From contig NZ_PPTF01000098.1 of the NCBI RefSeq assembly GCF_002902845.1, positions 24,118 through 88,117 of the forward strand: a stretch of DNA of 64,000 bases, given 5' to 3'. The notes below the pieces were generated by a model that searched no databases, was not told the origin of the DNA, and saw only the letters and a program-made list of their open reading frames with translations. The stretch comes from Chromobacterium sinusclupearum. GTDB taxonomy: Bacteria > Pseudomonadota > Gammaproteobacteria > Burkholderiales > Chromobacteriaceae. Every line of letters starts with the position of its first letter. Within the stretch, counting starts at the first letter, position 1. The translations under genes were made by a program, and so were the position numbers. Positions 48,903 through 55,928 of the stretch are shown here, piece after piece.

Positions 48903-49220
48903 TCAAACTACCTCGCCCGACCACTCGCAAATCCGCATATCGACTTTGCCATTGACATGGAATGCCACATCCTCCTCCTCCAACAACACGCGCTGCCAGT
49001 CGGCCTGCTCGCTGCCGGGACGGGACAGCCGCCCGCCGGCGCCGACCACGCGGTGCCAGGGCGCGGAAATGCCTTCCGGCAAATGGCCCAGCAGGCGGCC
49101 CACATGGCGCGAGTGACGCGGATAACCGGCCAACTCCGCCAGCCGGCCGTAGGTGACGACACGCCCAACCGGCACTTGCGCAAGCAGCGCCAACACGCGG
49201 CGGGCGAATTCCGGCGGCAT
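48903..49220 (-). CDS. Alkyltransferase-like protein (ATL, MGMT family)
   Basis: 105 residues. It has the MGMT DNA-binding fold: VGRVVTYGRLAELAGYPRHSRHVGRLL, then PWHRVVGAGGRLSR. In true O6-alkylguanine transferases the site is PCHRV; here Trp replaces the reactive Cys, as in ATL proteins such as E. coli YbaZ and Atl1. These bind O6-alkylguanine and hand it to nucleotide-excision repair without removing the alkyl group. The start overlaps the MBL hydrolase stop (TGATG), so the two are co-translated. The Ada-like protein at 23001 is a second alkylation-related gene in the window. Confidence 0.9.
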   Translation of the reverse strand: MPPEFARRVLALLAQVPVGRVVTYGRLAELAGYPRHSRHVGRLLGHLPEGISAPWHRVVGAGGRLSRPGSEQADWQRVLLEEEDVAFHVNGKVDMRICEWSGEVV

Positions 49221-49870
49221 CAGCGGTAGCGCGGATCGGCGACGTAGGGGTTGTCGCGTTTCTCCGCGCCTATCGTGGTGAGCGGACCGTGGCCGGGGAT
49301 GACCACGGTGTCGTCCGGCAGGATGAACAGCTTTTGCTGAATGGCGTCTATCAGCTGCTGATGGTTACCCATCGGGAAATCCGTGCGGCCGATCGAGCCC
49401 TGGAACAGCACGTCGCCGGCCACCAGCAGGCCGGCCGCCGGGCTGTAGAACACCACGTGGCCCGGCGTGTGGCCGGGACAGTGGATCACCTGCAGCGTTT
49501 CCTGGCCGATGGCGACGGTGTCGCCCTCTTCCAGCCAACGCTCCGGCGTCAGCGGCTCGCTGCGTGGGAAGCCGAACATCTGCCCTTGGGTGGGCAGCTG
49601 GTCCAGCCAGAAGCTCTCGGCGCGCTGCGGCCCTTCGATCTGCACGCCCAGCGCCTCCGCCAGCTTGGCCGCGCCGCCGGCGTGGTCGATGTGGCCATGG
49701 GTCAGCAGCAGTTTCTCCACTGTCAGGCCCTGGCTATCCACCCAGGCGCGAATCCGCTCGATGTCGCCGCCGGCGTCGACAATGGCGGCCTGGCGGCTGA
49801 CGCTGCACCACAGCACGCTGCAGTTCTGGGCAAACGGGGTGACCGGGATCACGTGATATTTCAGGGCCAT
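49220..49870 (-). CDS. MBL-fold metallohydrolase (glyoxalase II-like)
   Basis: 216 residues from ATG 49870; a TTG six codons earlier is the other option. The metal-binding motif THGHIDHAGGAAKL (HxHxDH) lies near residue 55, the further His in CPGHTPGHVVF near 130, the Asp in GDVLFQGSIGRTDFP near 155, and the last His in VIPGHGPLTT near 200. This is the compact glyoxalase II-like group seen as YcbL in enterics. The substrate is probably a thioester, but not certain. It is coupled to the ATL gene. Confidence 0.92.
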   Translation of the reverse strand: MALKYHVIPVTPFAQNCSVLWCSVSRQAAIVDAGGDIERIRAWVDSQGLTVEKLLLTHGHIDHAGGAAKLAEALGVQIEGPQRAESFWLDQLPTQGQMFGFPRSEPLTPERWLEEGDTVAIGQETLQVIHCPGHTPGHVVFYSPAAGLLVAGDVLFQGSIGRTDFPMGNHQQLIDAIQQKLFILPDDTVVIPGHGPLTTIGAEKRDNPYVADPRYR

Positions 49871-49962
49871 GGCAATGCTCGCGGACAAAAGTCGGAATCT
49901 GACATTCTGGCATGGCCGCCCGGGTTTGGGGAGGGGCGGCGGAGACGGTGCGGCCGGATAAC

Positions 49963-50192
49963 GCGGGCAAGGCCTTATGGCCTACCCGCCCTACAAGACG
50001 AACCCGGCCGGGACAGCTAGGGAGGAACCCCGTAGGGCGGATGCCCCGCTAGCGGGGCGATCCACCGAACCATATCGACAAGGGAACGGCGGCAAAGGCG
50101 TAACTCCGGGCCTTAGCCGGGATTCCGCCCTACGGGGAAAAGGGCGCGACGGGAAGGCGGATCGCCCGGCCCTGCCGGGCATCCGCCCTACT
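49963..50192. repeat. Cluster of REP-like GTAGGGCGG repeats
   Basis: Three units follow one another: GCGGGCAAGGCC...CCGCCCTAC (49963-49993), GTAGGGCGGATGCCCCGCTA with its CCCCGCTAGCGGGG palindrome (50032-50065) paired with CCGCCCTACGGG near 50135, and CGGATCGCCCGGC...CATCCGCCCTAC (50158-50191). The final unit overlaps the stop codon of the radical-SAM gene: on the minus strand the TAG of GTAGGGCGG is the stop. The cluster fills the 317-base gap between the MBL and radical-SAM genes. Confidence 0.7.
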
Positions 50193-52098
50193 GGTAGAGC
50201 GCCCGCTCGATGAAGTTGCGCGGCACCTTGGGCTTGGGCACGCGGATATCGAACCAGCCGCGCACGTCGCCATCCAGGCCGATGCCGTGCATGAAGTTGT
50301 ACAAAGCCTTGTTCAGGCCCCGGCCCATCAGCTCGTGATCGGTGCCGGTGGGGTCGATGAAGCCGACATCGTTCTTGGCGAAGTTACCCGGCGGCAGCGG
50401 CACCAGCTGCACGCCGTACTCTTCCGGGTTCTGTCCCACCGGCGAATGCACGGTGCAGGCGAAGCGGTGGAAGAAGCCGGACTGGATGCAGCCGGTGTCG
50501 AACAGCTGGCGCACGTATTCCAGCGCGTCCACCGTGTCCTGCACCGTCTGTGTCGGGAAGCCGTACATCAGATAGGCGTGCACCAGCACGCCGGCCTCGG
50601 CGAAGCCGTGGGTGACGCGCGCCACCTGCTCCACCGATACGCCCTTTTTCATCAGCTTCAGCAAGCGGTCCGACGCCACTTCCAGGCCACCGGAAATGGC
50701 GATGCAGCCGGATTCGGCCAGCAGCTGGGCCAGCTCCGGCGTGAAGGACTTTTCGAAGCGGATATTGCCCCACCAAGAGATGGACACCTTGCGCCGCAGC
50801 AGTTCCTCGGCCAGCGCCTTCAGCATCTTGGGCGGCGCGGCTTCGTCCACGAAGTGGAAGCCGGTCTGGCCGGTTTCGGCGATGATGGCCTCGATGCGGT
50901 CCACCAAGAGCTCGGCCGACGCCGTCTCGTAGCGCGAGATGTAATCCAGCGTCACGTCGCAGAAGCTGCACTTCTTCCAGTAGCAGCCGTGGGCGATGGT
51001 CAGCTTGTTCCAGCGGCCGTCGCTCCATAGCCGGTGCATGGGGTTGAGCATGTCCAGCAAGGACAGGTAGCGGTCTATCGGCAGGCCGTCCCAGGTCGGC
51101 GTGCCGGATTCGGAGAACGGCACGTCGGCTTCCTGCATGTTGACGTAGCGCACCGCGCCGTCCTGGCGCAAAAAGGTGCGCGCCAAGCGGCTGACGCCGC
51201 GCTTGCCTTCGAGATGCTCCATCAGCGCCAACAGCGGCTTTTCGCCATCGTCCAGCGTGACATAATCGAAATAGTCGAACACGCGCGGCTCGGCCAGCTC
51301 GCGCAGCTCGGTGTTGACGTAGCCGCCGCCCAGGCAGATCTTGATGTCCGGCCGGTGGCGCTTGATAGTTTGGGCGATGCGAAAGGCCGCGTACACCGCG
51401 CCGGGAAACGGCACCGAAATCAGCACCAGCTGCGGCTGGTGCCGATCCATCGCCTCTAGCGTCAGCGCGGCCAGGGTGTCGTCCACCCAGTTGGGTTCGG
51501 CCGCCAGCGCGCGGGCCAGCGGATCGAAGGTCGGTTGCGACAGCGCCAGGGATTCGGCGTAGCGGACAAACTCGAAGCGCGGGTCCACCGCCTCGCGCAG
51601 CACGTCGGCGATATCGTTCAGATACAGCGTGGCCAGGTGGCGGGCGCGGTCCTGGGTACCCAGCGCGCCGAAGGCCCAGGCCAGCGGATCGCCGCCGTCC
51701 GGATCGTCCGGGTCCACGTACACGTCCAGCGCGGCGAAGCGCGGCCCTTCCGGCAGGTAGTTGCGGCCGGCGATGCGGTAGGACAGCGTGGCGTCGCGGC
51801 CCTGCAGGAAGCCGATCACCGCGTCTATTGTCGCGGCGTAGCGCTCGTAGGAGATGTCGAACTGCATCATGCAGTCCGTGCGCTGGTGCATCGGGATGCG
51901 CCGCACATGCTCGCGCAAGGTGGCCATGCCTTCCCTGGAGAACAGCTTCAACACCAGCGCCAGCGCCAGGTCCTCCTGGAAGGCCGCCACGCCGCGCGAG
52001 CGCAGAAAGCCGGTGAGGTAGGCGGTGGACGGGTAGGGCGTGTTCAGCTGCGTCATCGGCGGGATGAGCGACAGCACGCGCAGGGAAGAAACAGACAT
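50188..52098 (-). CDS. Cobalamin-binding-domain radical SAM protein
   Basis: 636 residues from ATG 52098; the 9-residue TTG-started extension has no ribosome-binding site. The N-terminal B12-binding-like region covers about 1-300 (RVLSLIPPMTQLNTPYPSTA, LVLISVPFPGAVYAAFRIAQ, KICLGGGYVNTEL). The radical SAM core has HGCYWKKCSFCDVTLDY (CxxxCxxC, about 375-390), followed by FHFVDEAAPPKML, ISGGLEVASDRLLKLMKKGV and AYLMYGFPTQTVQDT. It resembles uncharacterised B12/radical-SAM proteins of the methyltransferase or BchE class. The substrate is unknown. It stands as a single gene. Confidence 0.88.
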   Translation of the reverse strand: MSVSSLRVLSLIPPMTQLNTPYPSTAYLTGFLRSRGVAAFQEDLALALVLKLFSREGMATLREHVRRIPMHQRTDCMMQFDISYERYAATIDAVIGFLQGRDATLSYRIAGRNYLPEGPRFAALDVYVDPDDPDGGDPLAWAFGALGTQDRARHLATLYLNDIADVLREAVDPRFEFVRYAESLALSQPTFDPLARALAAEPNWVDDTLAALTLEAMDRHQPQLVLISVPFPGAVYAAFRIAQTIKRHRPDIKICLGGGYVNTELRELAEPRVFDYFDYVTLDDGEKPLLALMEHLEGKRGVSRLARTFLRQDGAVRYVNMQEADVPFSESGTPTWDGLPIDRYLSLLDMLNPMHRLWSDGRWNKLTIAHGCYWKKCSFCDVTLDYISRYETASAELLVDRIEAIIAETGQTGFHFVDEAAPPKMLKALAEELLRRKVSISWWGNIRFEKSFTPELAQLLAESGCIAISGGLEVASDRLLKLMKKGVSVEQVARVTHGFAEAGVLVHAYLMYGFPTQTVQDTVDALEYVRQLFDTGCIQSGFFHRFACTVHSPVGQNPEEYGVQLVPLPPGNFAKNDVGFIDPTGTDHELMGRGLNKALYNFMHGIGLDGDVRGWFDIRVPKPKVPRNFIERALYQ

Positions 52099-52185
52099 GG
52101 GGCGTGAAATCCGGCTGTGGTTCAAAAAGCATAGCCGGGCTTGCGCCCGGCCATGAAGAATTGTCCCACAGCGGACGATGCGAGA

Positions 52186-52542
52186 CTAGGCGTGCTTGGC
52201 GCTGAACTGCTCAAAGGCGGCCAAAGCGTTGGCGGAATACATCAAGGACGGCCCGCCGCCCATATACACGGCCATCGCCAGCGTCTCTTCCACTTCTTGC
52301 TTGGTGGCGCCCAGCTTGACCAGCGCCTGGGCGTGGAAGCCCAGGCAGCCATCGCAACGCGCGGCCACGCCCAGCGCCAGCGCGATCAGCTCCTTGGTTT
52401 TCTTATCCAGCACGCCGTCTCGCGTGGCGGCGCGGGCCAGATCGTTGAACCCCTGCATGACTTCGGGCGCGTCGGCGCGCAAGGTAGCCAGGTGCTTGGA
52501 GATGGTTTGGGTCAGCTCGGGATAGTTGACATCACCGCTCAT
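52186..52542 (-). CDS. AhpD-like carboxymuconolactone decarboxylase family protein
   Basis: 118 residues from ATG 52542 (GGAG upstream). The CMD/AhpD fold carries the redox motif ARCDGCLGFHAQALVKLGA (CxxC with the downstream His), about residues 62-80. It is followed by EEVEETLAMAVYMGGGPSLMY, typical of short AhpD-like proteins that act as thiol peroxidase partners. Its start overlaps the DUF2892 gene by 4 bases (ATGA). The location opposite a BigR-like repressor suggests control by sulfide or persulfide stress, as inference. Confidence 0.9.
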   Translation of the reverse strand: MSGDVNYPELTQTISKHLATLRADAPEVMQGFNDLARAATRDGVLDKKTKELIALALGVAARCDGCLGFHAQALVKLGATKQEVEETLAMAVYMGGGPSLMYSANALAAFEQFSAKHA

Positions 52543-52757
52543 GGTTTTTGCTCCGGTTGGGATGGGGACGACGAGGCGCGGCAACTGGACCAGCCAAATG
52601 GCAAATAGGCCGGGCAGAAGCGGAACAAGCCGGTTGCCAGCGGCACCAGGCCCAGCCACCCCCACGGGCCGATCACGCCGATCGCCGCGCCGACAATCAG
52701 CGCCGCGCCAACGGCAACGCGCAGCGCTCTATCCAAACCGCCCACATTGCTTTTCAT
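52539..52757 (-). CDS. DUF2892 (YgaP-type) inner-membrane protein
   Basis: 72 residues. KSNVGGLDRALRVAVGAALI at the start, then two membrane helices separated by WGWLGLVPLATGLFRFCPAY, is the DUF2892 pattern. This domain forms the membrane part of YgaP rhodanese, and stand-alone copies often lie in sulfide-detoxification operons. It is the first gene of the leftward operon, translationally coupled to the AhpD-like gene. It is divergent from the BigR-like regulator over about 100 AT-rich bases. Confidence 0.88.
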   Translation of the reverse strand: MKSNVGGLDRALRVAVGAALIVGAAIGVIGPWGWLGLVPLATGLFRFCPAYLPFGWSSCRASSSPSQPEQKP

Positions 52758-52791
52758 ATCTGCCTCCTGTTCCGATGCGCCATCGAGAAAG

Positions 52792-52825
52792 TTGATATCT
52801 TGATTTATATAATATCAATTGATAT
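52792..52825. promoter_or_regulatory. AT-rich operator region between DUF2892 and the ArsR/BigR-like gene
   Basis: Contains TTGATAT (52792), ATATCAA (52812) and TTGATAT (52819); the last two form the palindrome ATATCAATTGATAT at 52812-52825, and TATAAT lies at 52808. The repeated TTGATAT half-sites suit a dimeric ArsR-family repressor controlling both divergent operons, resembling BigR boxes by AT-rich palindromic character. Prediction only. Confidence 0.6.
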
Positions 52826-52860
52826 ATTGAAGTCAAGCCACAACACTGCAAAGCTTCGCC

Positions 52861-53175
52861 ATGGATACACCCGTTCTTGCCCTTTCCGACATGCGCCAAG
52901 CCGCCGGCCAGGCCTGCGGCCTGCTGCGCGCGCTGGCCAATGAAGACCGCCTGCTGCTGTTGTGCCAACTGAGCCAGGGAGAAAAATCCGTCGGCGAGCT
53001 GGAGGAGATGGTAGGCATCCGCCAGCCCAGCCTGTCGCAACAACTGGGCGTGCTGCGCAATGAGGGCCTGGTGGCCACCCGACGCGACGGCAAGCGCATC
53101 TTCTATTCCGTGGCGGACGCCAATGCCCTGGCCGTGCTGGCCACCTTGTACCAACTGTACTGTCCCAAGGAGTGA
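52861..53175 (+). CDS. ArsR-family repressor, BigR/SqrR-like
   Basis: 104 residues with a winged helix-turn-helix: LLRALANEDRLLLLCQLSQG, SVGELEEMVGIRQPSLSQQL (recognition helix), and the wing RRDGKRIFYSVAD. Cys35 and Cys101 (ending LYCPKE) lie where BigR/SqrR proteins have the pair that forms a disulfide or persulfide bridge and releases DNA; Cys19 is extra. It is followed at once by two YedE/YeeE genes and a cytochrome c, as in BigR regulons. Metal sensing is less likely because the usual ELCVCD-type metal site is missing. Confidence 0.9.
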   Translation: MDTPVLALSDMRQAAGQACGLLRALANEDRLLLLCQLSQGEKSVGELEEMVGIRQPSLSQQLGVLRNEGLVATRRDGKRIFYSVADANALAVLATLYQLYCPKE

Positions 53176-53177
53176 GC

Positions 53178-53606
53178 ATGGCGCTGGACTGGACCCATTT
53201 CACGCCGTGGAGCGCCCTGGCCGGCGGCGCGCTGATCGGCCTGGCCGCCGCCTGGCTGATTGTGCTGAACGGCCGCATCGCTGGCATCAGCGGCATCGTC
53301 GGCAGTCTGCTGGCTCCCGGCGCAGACAAAGGCTGGCGGCTGGCCTTTGTCGCCGGTCTGGTGCTGTCGCCGTGGCTGTACCGCGTGTTTGCCGCACCGC
53401 CGGACATCATCGTCGACAGCCGGCCGTGGCTGCTGATCACGGCTGGCTTGCTGGTAGGCTTCGGCACCCGGCTGGGCGCCGGCTGCACCAGCGGACACGG
53501 CGTATGCGGCCTGGCGCGCCTGTCGCCGCGCTCGCTGGCCGCCACGCTGACATTCATGGCGGCCGGCTTTGCCGCCGTCTGGCTAGTCCGTCATTTCGGG
53601 GGATAA
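53178..53606 (+). CDS. YeeE/YedE family protein, first half
   Basis: 142 residues from ATG 53178, with AAGGAG overlapping the end of the regulator gene. About four membrane helices. The conserved motif GFGTRLGAGCTSGHGVCGLARL (about 95-115) carries the Cys residues that relay sulfur (thiosulfate) in YeeE/TsuA-type transporters. The protein corresponds to the first half of the full-length family. The second half is the next gene, 3 bases away, so the two probably form one transporter. Confidence 0.92.
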   Translation: MALDWTHFTPWSALAGGALIGLAAAWLIVLNGRIAGISGIVGSLLAPGADKGWRLAFVAGLVLSPWLYRVFAAPPDIIVDSRPWLLITAGLLVGFGTRLGAGCTSGHGVCGLARLSPRSLAATLTFMAAGFAAVWLVRHFGG

Positions 53607-53609
53607 AAC

Positions 53610-54023
53610 ATGAAGCGCATGATAAGCGCCGCGCTGGCGGGACTGATCTTCGGCAGCGGCCTGATCATGGCCGGCATGGCCAACCCGGCCAAGGTGCTGG
53701 CTTTCCTGGACATCACCGGCCGCTGGGATCCTTCGCTCGCGCTGGTGATGGCCGGCGCCATCGCCGTGGCGCTGCCGGCCTTCGCCTGGGCTAAACGGCG
53801 CGAGCGCTCGCTGCTGGGCGAGGCCATGCAGTTGCCGACATCGCGCCGCGCCGACCGCCGCCTGCTCGCCGGCAGCCTGATCTTCGGCATAGGCTGGGGG
53901 CTGGCCGGCATCTGCCCCGGCCCGGCGCTGGTGCTGGCCGGCAGCGGCCTCGCCGATGGCCTATTGTTTCTGTTGGCCATGCTGGCCGGCATGGCGCTGC
54001 ACAGTCGGCTGCTTGACTCCTAG
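53610..54023 (+). CDS. YeeE/YedE family protein, second half
   Basis: 137 residues with about four membrane helices. It has GLIFGSGLIMAGMANPAKVLAFLD at the start and the Cys motif GIGWGLAGICPGPALV (about 93-108), matching the C-terminal half of YeeE-type sulfur transporters. It follows the first half after a 3-base gap. Split YedE pairs of this kind are common in BigR-controlled operons. Confidence 0.92.
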   Translation: MKRMISAALAGLIFGSGLIMAGMANPAKVLAFLDITGRWDPSLALVMAGAIAVALPAFAWAKRRERSLLGEAMQLPTSRRADRRLLAGSLIFGIGWGLAGICPGPALVLAGSGLADGLLFLLAMLAGMALHSRLLDS

Positions 54024-54114
54024 CGCCAAACAATCATTGGCACAACCGGAACACCACGACAAGCACGCCGCCCGCCTCTATACCTGTATCAGATCGAGAC
54101 TTGATGGAGGCTCC

Positions 54115-54705
54115 ATGCACACCGCCCGCATGATCATGACCGGATGGCTGGCGCTGGCGAGCGCGCTGGCCTGGTCCGCGCCGCCCCAGCTGGCGCAGCA
54201 ACTATGCGCCGCCTGCCATGGCATTGATGGCAACGGCCCGCCGCCGACGCCCAGGCTGGCTGGCCAGCAGGCCGATTACATCGCGCAACAGCTGGACTGG
54301 ATGCGGCTGGGCCAGCGCGATGACGGCGGCGCGCACAAAGCGGCGTGGGATCGATTGAAGAACGATGCCGACATCCAGGCCGTCGCCCGCTACTACGCCG
54401 CGCAAAAACCCGCTCCGCAGCCGGCCAAGTCGGCCGATCCGGCGCTGCTGGCCAGCGGCCGCAAGTTGTATACCGAGGGCAACCTGGCCGTGGGCGCGCC
54501 GCCTTGCTTCACCTGCCATGGCGAGCAGGGCGAAGGCGGCAGCGCCGCGCCGCGGCTGGCGGGCCAGCACGCCGCCTATCTGGCGCAAAGAATGAAGGTA
54601 TCCGACACGCCGCAGCCGCCGGCGCGGATGGAGATGCAGGAAATCCTGAAAACGCTGAGCCAGGACGACGTCAAGGCGCTGCTGGCCTATATGGCCACGC
54701 TATAG
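54115..54705 (+). CDS. Diheme c-type cytochrome (class I, c4-like)
   Basis: 196 residues from ATG 54115 (GGAGG upstream); the longer frame starting in the YedE gene has no support. The signal peptide ends ALAWSA. Two heme motifs are CAACHG (about 33) and CFTCHG (about 127), each followed by a PRLAGQ segment typical of c4-like domains, with candidate Met ligands at LDWMR and MEMQEIL. It is probably the electron acceptor for sulfide or thiosulfate chemistry in this operon, by context. It lies 91 bases after the second YedE gene and has a hairpin behind it. Confidence 0.9.
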   Translation: MHTARMIMTGWLALASALAWSAPPQLAQQLCAACHGIDGNGPPPTPRLAGQQADYIAQQLDWMRLGQRDDGGAHKAAWDRLKNDADIQAVARYYAAQKPAPQPAKSADPALLASGRKLYTEGNLAVGAPPCFTCHGEQGEGGSAAPRLAGQHAAYLAQRMKVSDTPQPPARMEMQEILKTLSQDDVKALLAYMATL

Positions 54706-54786
54706 ACGGGAAAAAGAAAAGGCCACCCAGCGGCGGCCCCAAGTTTCGGAGAAAAACGGGCTCCGGCCTACACTGGCCAAGAACAT

Positions 54787-54810
54787 GCGGGCCATGCGGC
54801 CCGCCGTTTT
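54787..54810 (+). terminator. Terminator after the diheme cytochrome gene
   Basis: Stem GCGGGCC/GGCCCGC with loop ATGC, followed by CGTTTTCC; it lies 82 bases after the stop and before the convergent prfA end. Confidence 0.65.
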
Positions 54811-54851
54811 CCGGGGGTGATTCTAACGCCGACAAACCCCAGCGGCAATCC

Positions 54852-55928
54852 TCAATCGCCCAGCGCCGCCAATAGCTCGGCCTGCTGTTCGGCGATCAGC
54901 GCGTCGGTCAGCTCCTGAAGATCGCCATCCATCACCTGATCCAGTTTGTACAGCGTCAGATTGATGCGGTGGTCGGTGATGCGGCCTTGCGGGTAGTTGT
55001 AGGTGCGAATGCGCTCGGAGCGGTCGCCGGAGCCGATCAGGCTCTTGCGCTCGGCCGCTTCCTTCTGGTTCTTCTCACGCAGCTGGATGTCGTAGATGCG
55101 CGCCGCCAGCACCTGCATGGCGCTGGCCTTGTTAGCGTGCTGCGAGCGGCCGTCCTGGCACTCGGCGACGATGCCGGTGGGCAAGTGGGTGATGCGCACC
55201 GCCGAGTCGGTCTTGTTGATATGCTGGCCGCCGGCACCCGACGCGCGGAAGGTATCGATGCGCAGATCGGCCGGGTTCAGCACCACTTCGGCAATCTCGT
55301 CCGCCTCCGCCATCACCGCCACGGTGCAGGCGGAAGTGTGGATGCGGCCCTGGGTCTCGGTAGCCGGCACGCGCTGCACGCGGTGGCCGCCGGACTCGAA
55401 CTTCAGGCGCGAATACGCTCCCTGGCCGATTAGCCGCACAATCACTTCCTTGTAGCCGCCCAGGTCCGACTCGCTGGCGGAAACGATCTCCACCTGCCAG
55501 CGGTTGCGCTCGGCGTAGCGGGTATACATGCGCAGCAGGTCCGCCGCGAACAAGGCCGCCTCGTCGCCGCCGGTGCCGGCGCGCACTTCCAGGAAGATGT
55601 TCTTGTCGTCGTTGGGGTCCTTCGGCAGCAGCAGCTTTTGCAGCTCGATATCCAGCGCCGCCAGCTTGTCCTTGCCTTCGGCGATTTCCGCCTGGGCGAA
55701 TTCCTTCATTTCCGGATCGGCCAGCATGTCTTCGGCGGCGGCGATATCGCCCTCGCACTGCCGATAGGCGGCGAAGGTTTCCACCACCGGCGTCAGCTCG
55801 GCGTGTTCGCGGGTGAGTTTCCGGAAGGCCTCCATGTCCTGGGTGGCCGTTTCACTGGCCAGCAGGTGGGTCACCTCTTCCAGACGGTCGGCCAGCTGCG
55901 CGAGCCTGGCCGCAATAGACGCTTTCAT
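54852..55928 (-). CDS. prfA: Peptide chain release factor 1
   Basis: 358 residues. RF1 ends translation at UAA and UAG. The stop-codon recognition motif PAT is in RVPATETQGRIHTS (near 185), and the universal GGQ motif for peptide release is in SGAGGQHINKTDSAVR (near 230). The N-terminal helical domain (about 1-100) and the C-terminal ITDHRINLTLYKLDQVMDGD are normal. The start overlaps the hemA stop by one base, the usual hemA-prfA pairing. Confidence 0.97.
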   Translation of the reverse strand: MKASIAARLAQLADRLEEVTHLLASETATQDMEAFRKLTREHAELTPVVETFAAYRQCEGDIAAAEDMLADPEMKEFAQAEIAEGKDKLAALDIELQKLLLPKDPNDDKNIFLEVRAGTGGDEAALFAADLLRMYTRYAERNRWQVEIVSASESDLGGYKEVIVRLIGQGAYSRLKFESGGHRVQRVPATETQGRIHTSACTVAVMAEADEIAEVVLNPADLRIDTFRASGAGGQHINKTDSAVRITHLPTGIVAECQDGRSQHANKASAMQVLAARIYDIQLREKNQKEAAERKSLIGSGDRSERIRTYNYPQGRITDHRINLTLYKLDQVMDGDLQELTDALIAEQQAELLAALGD

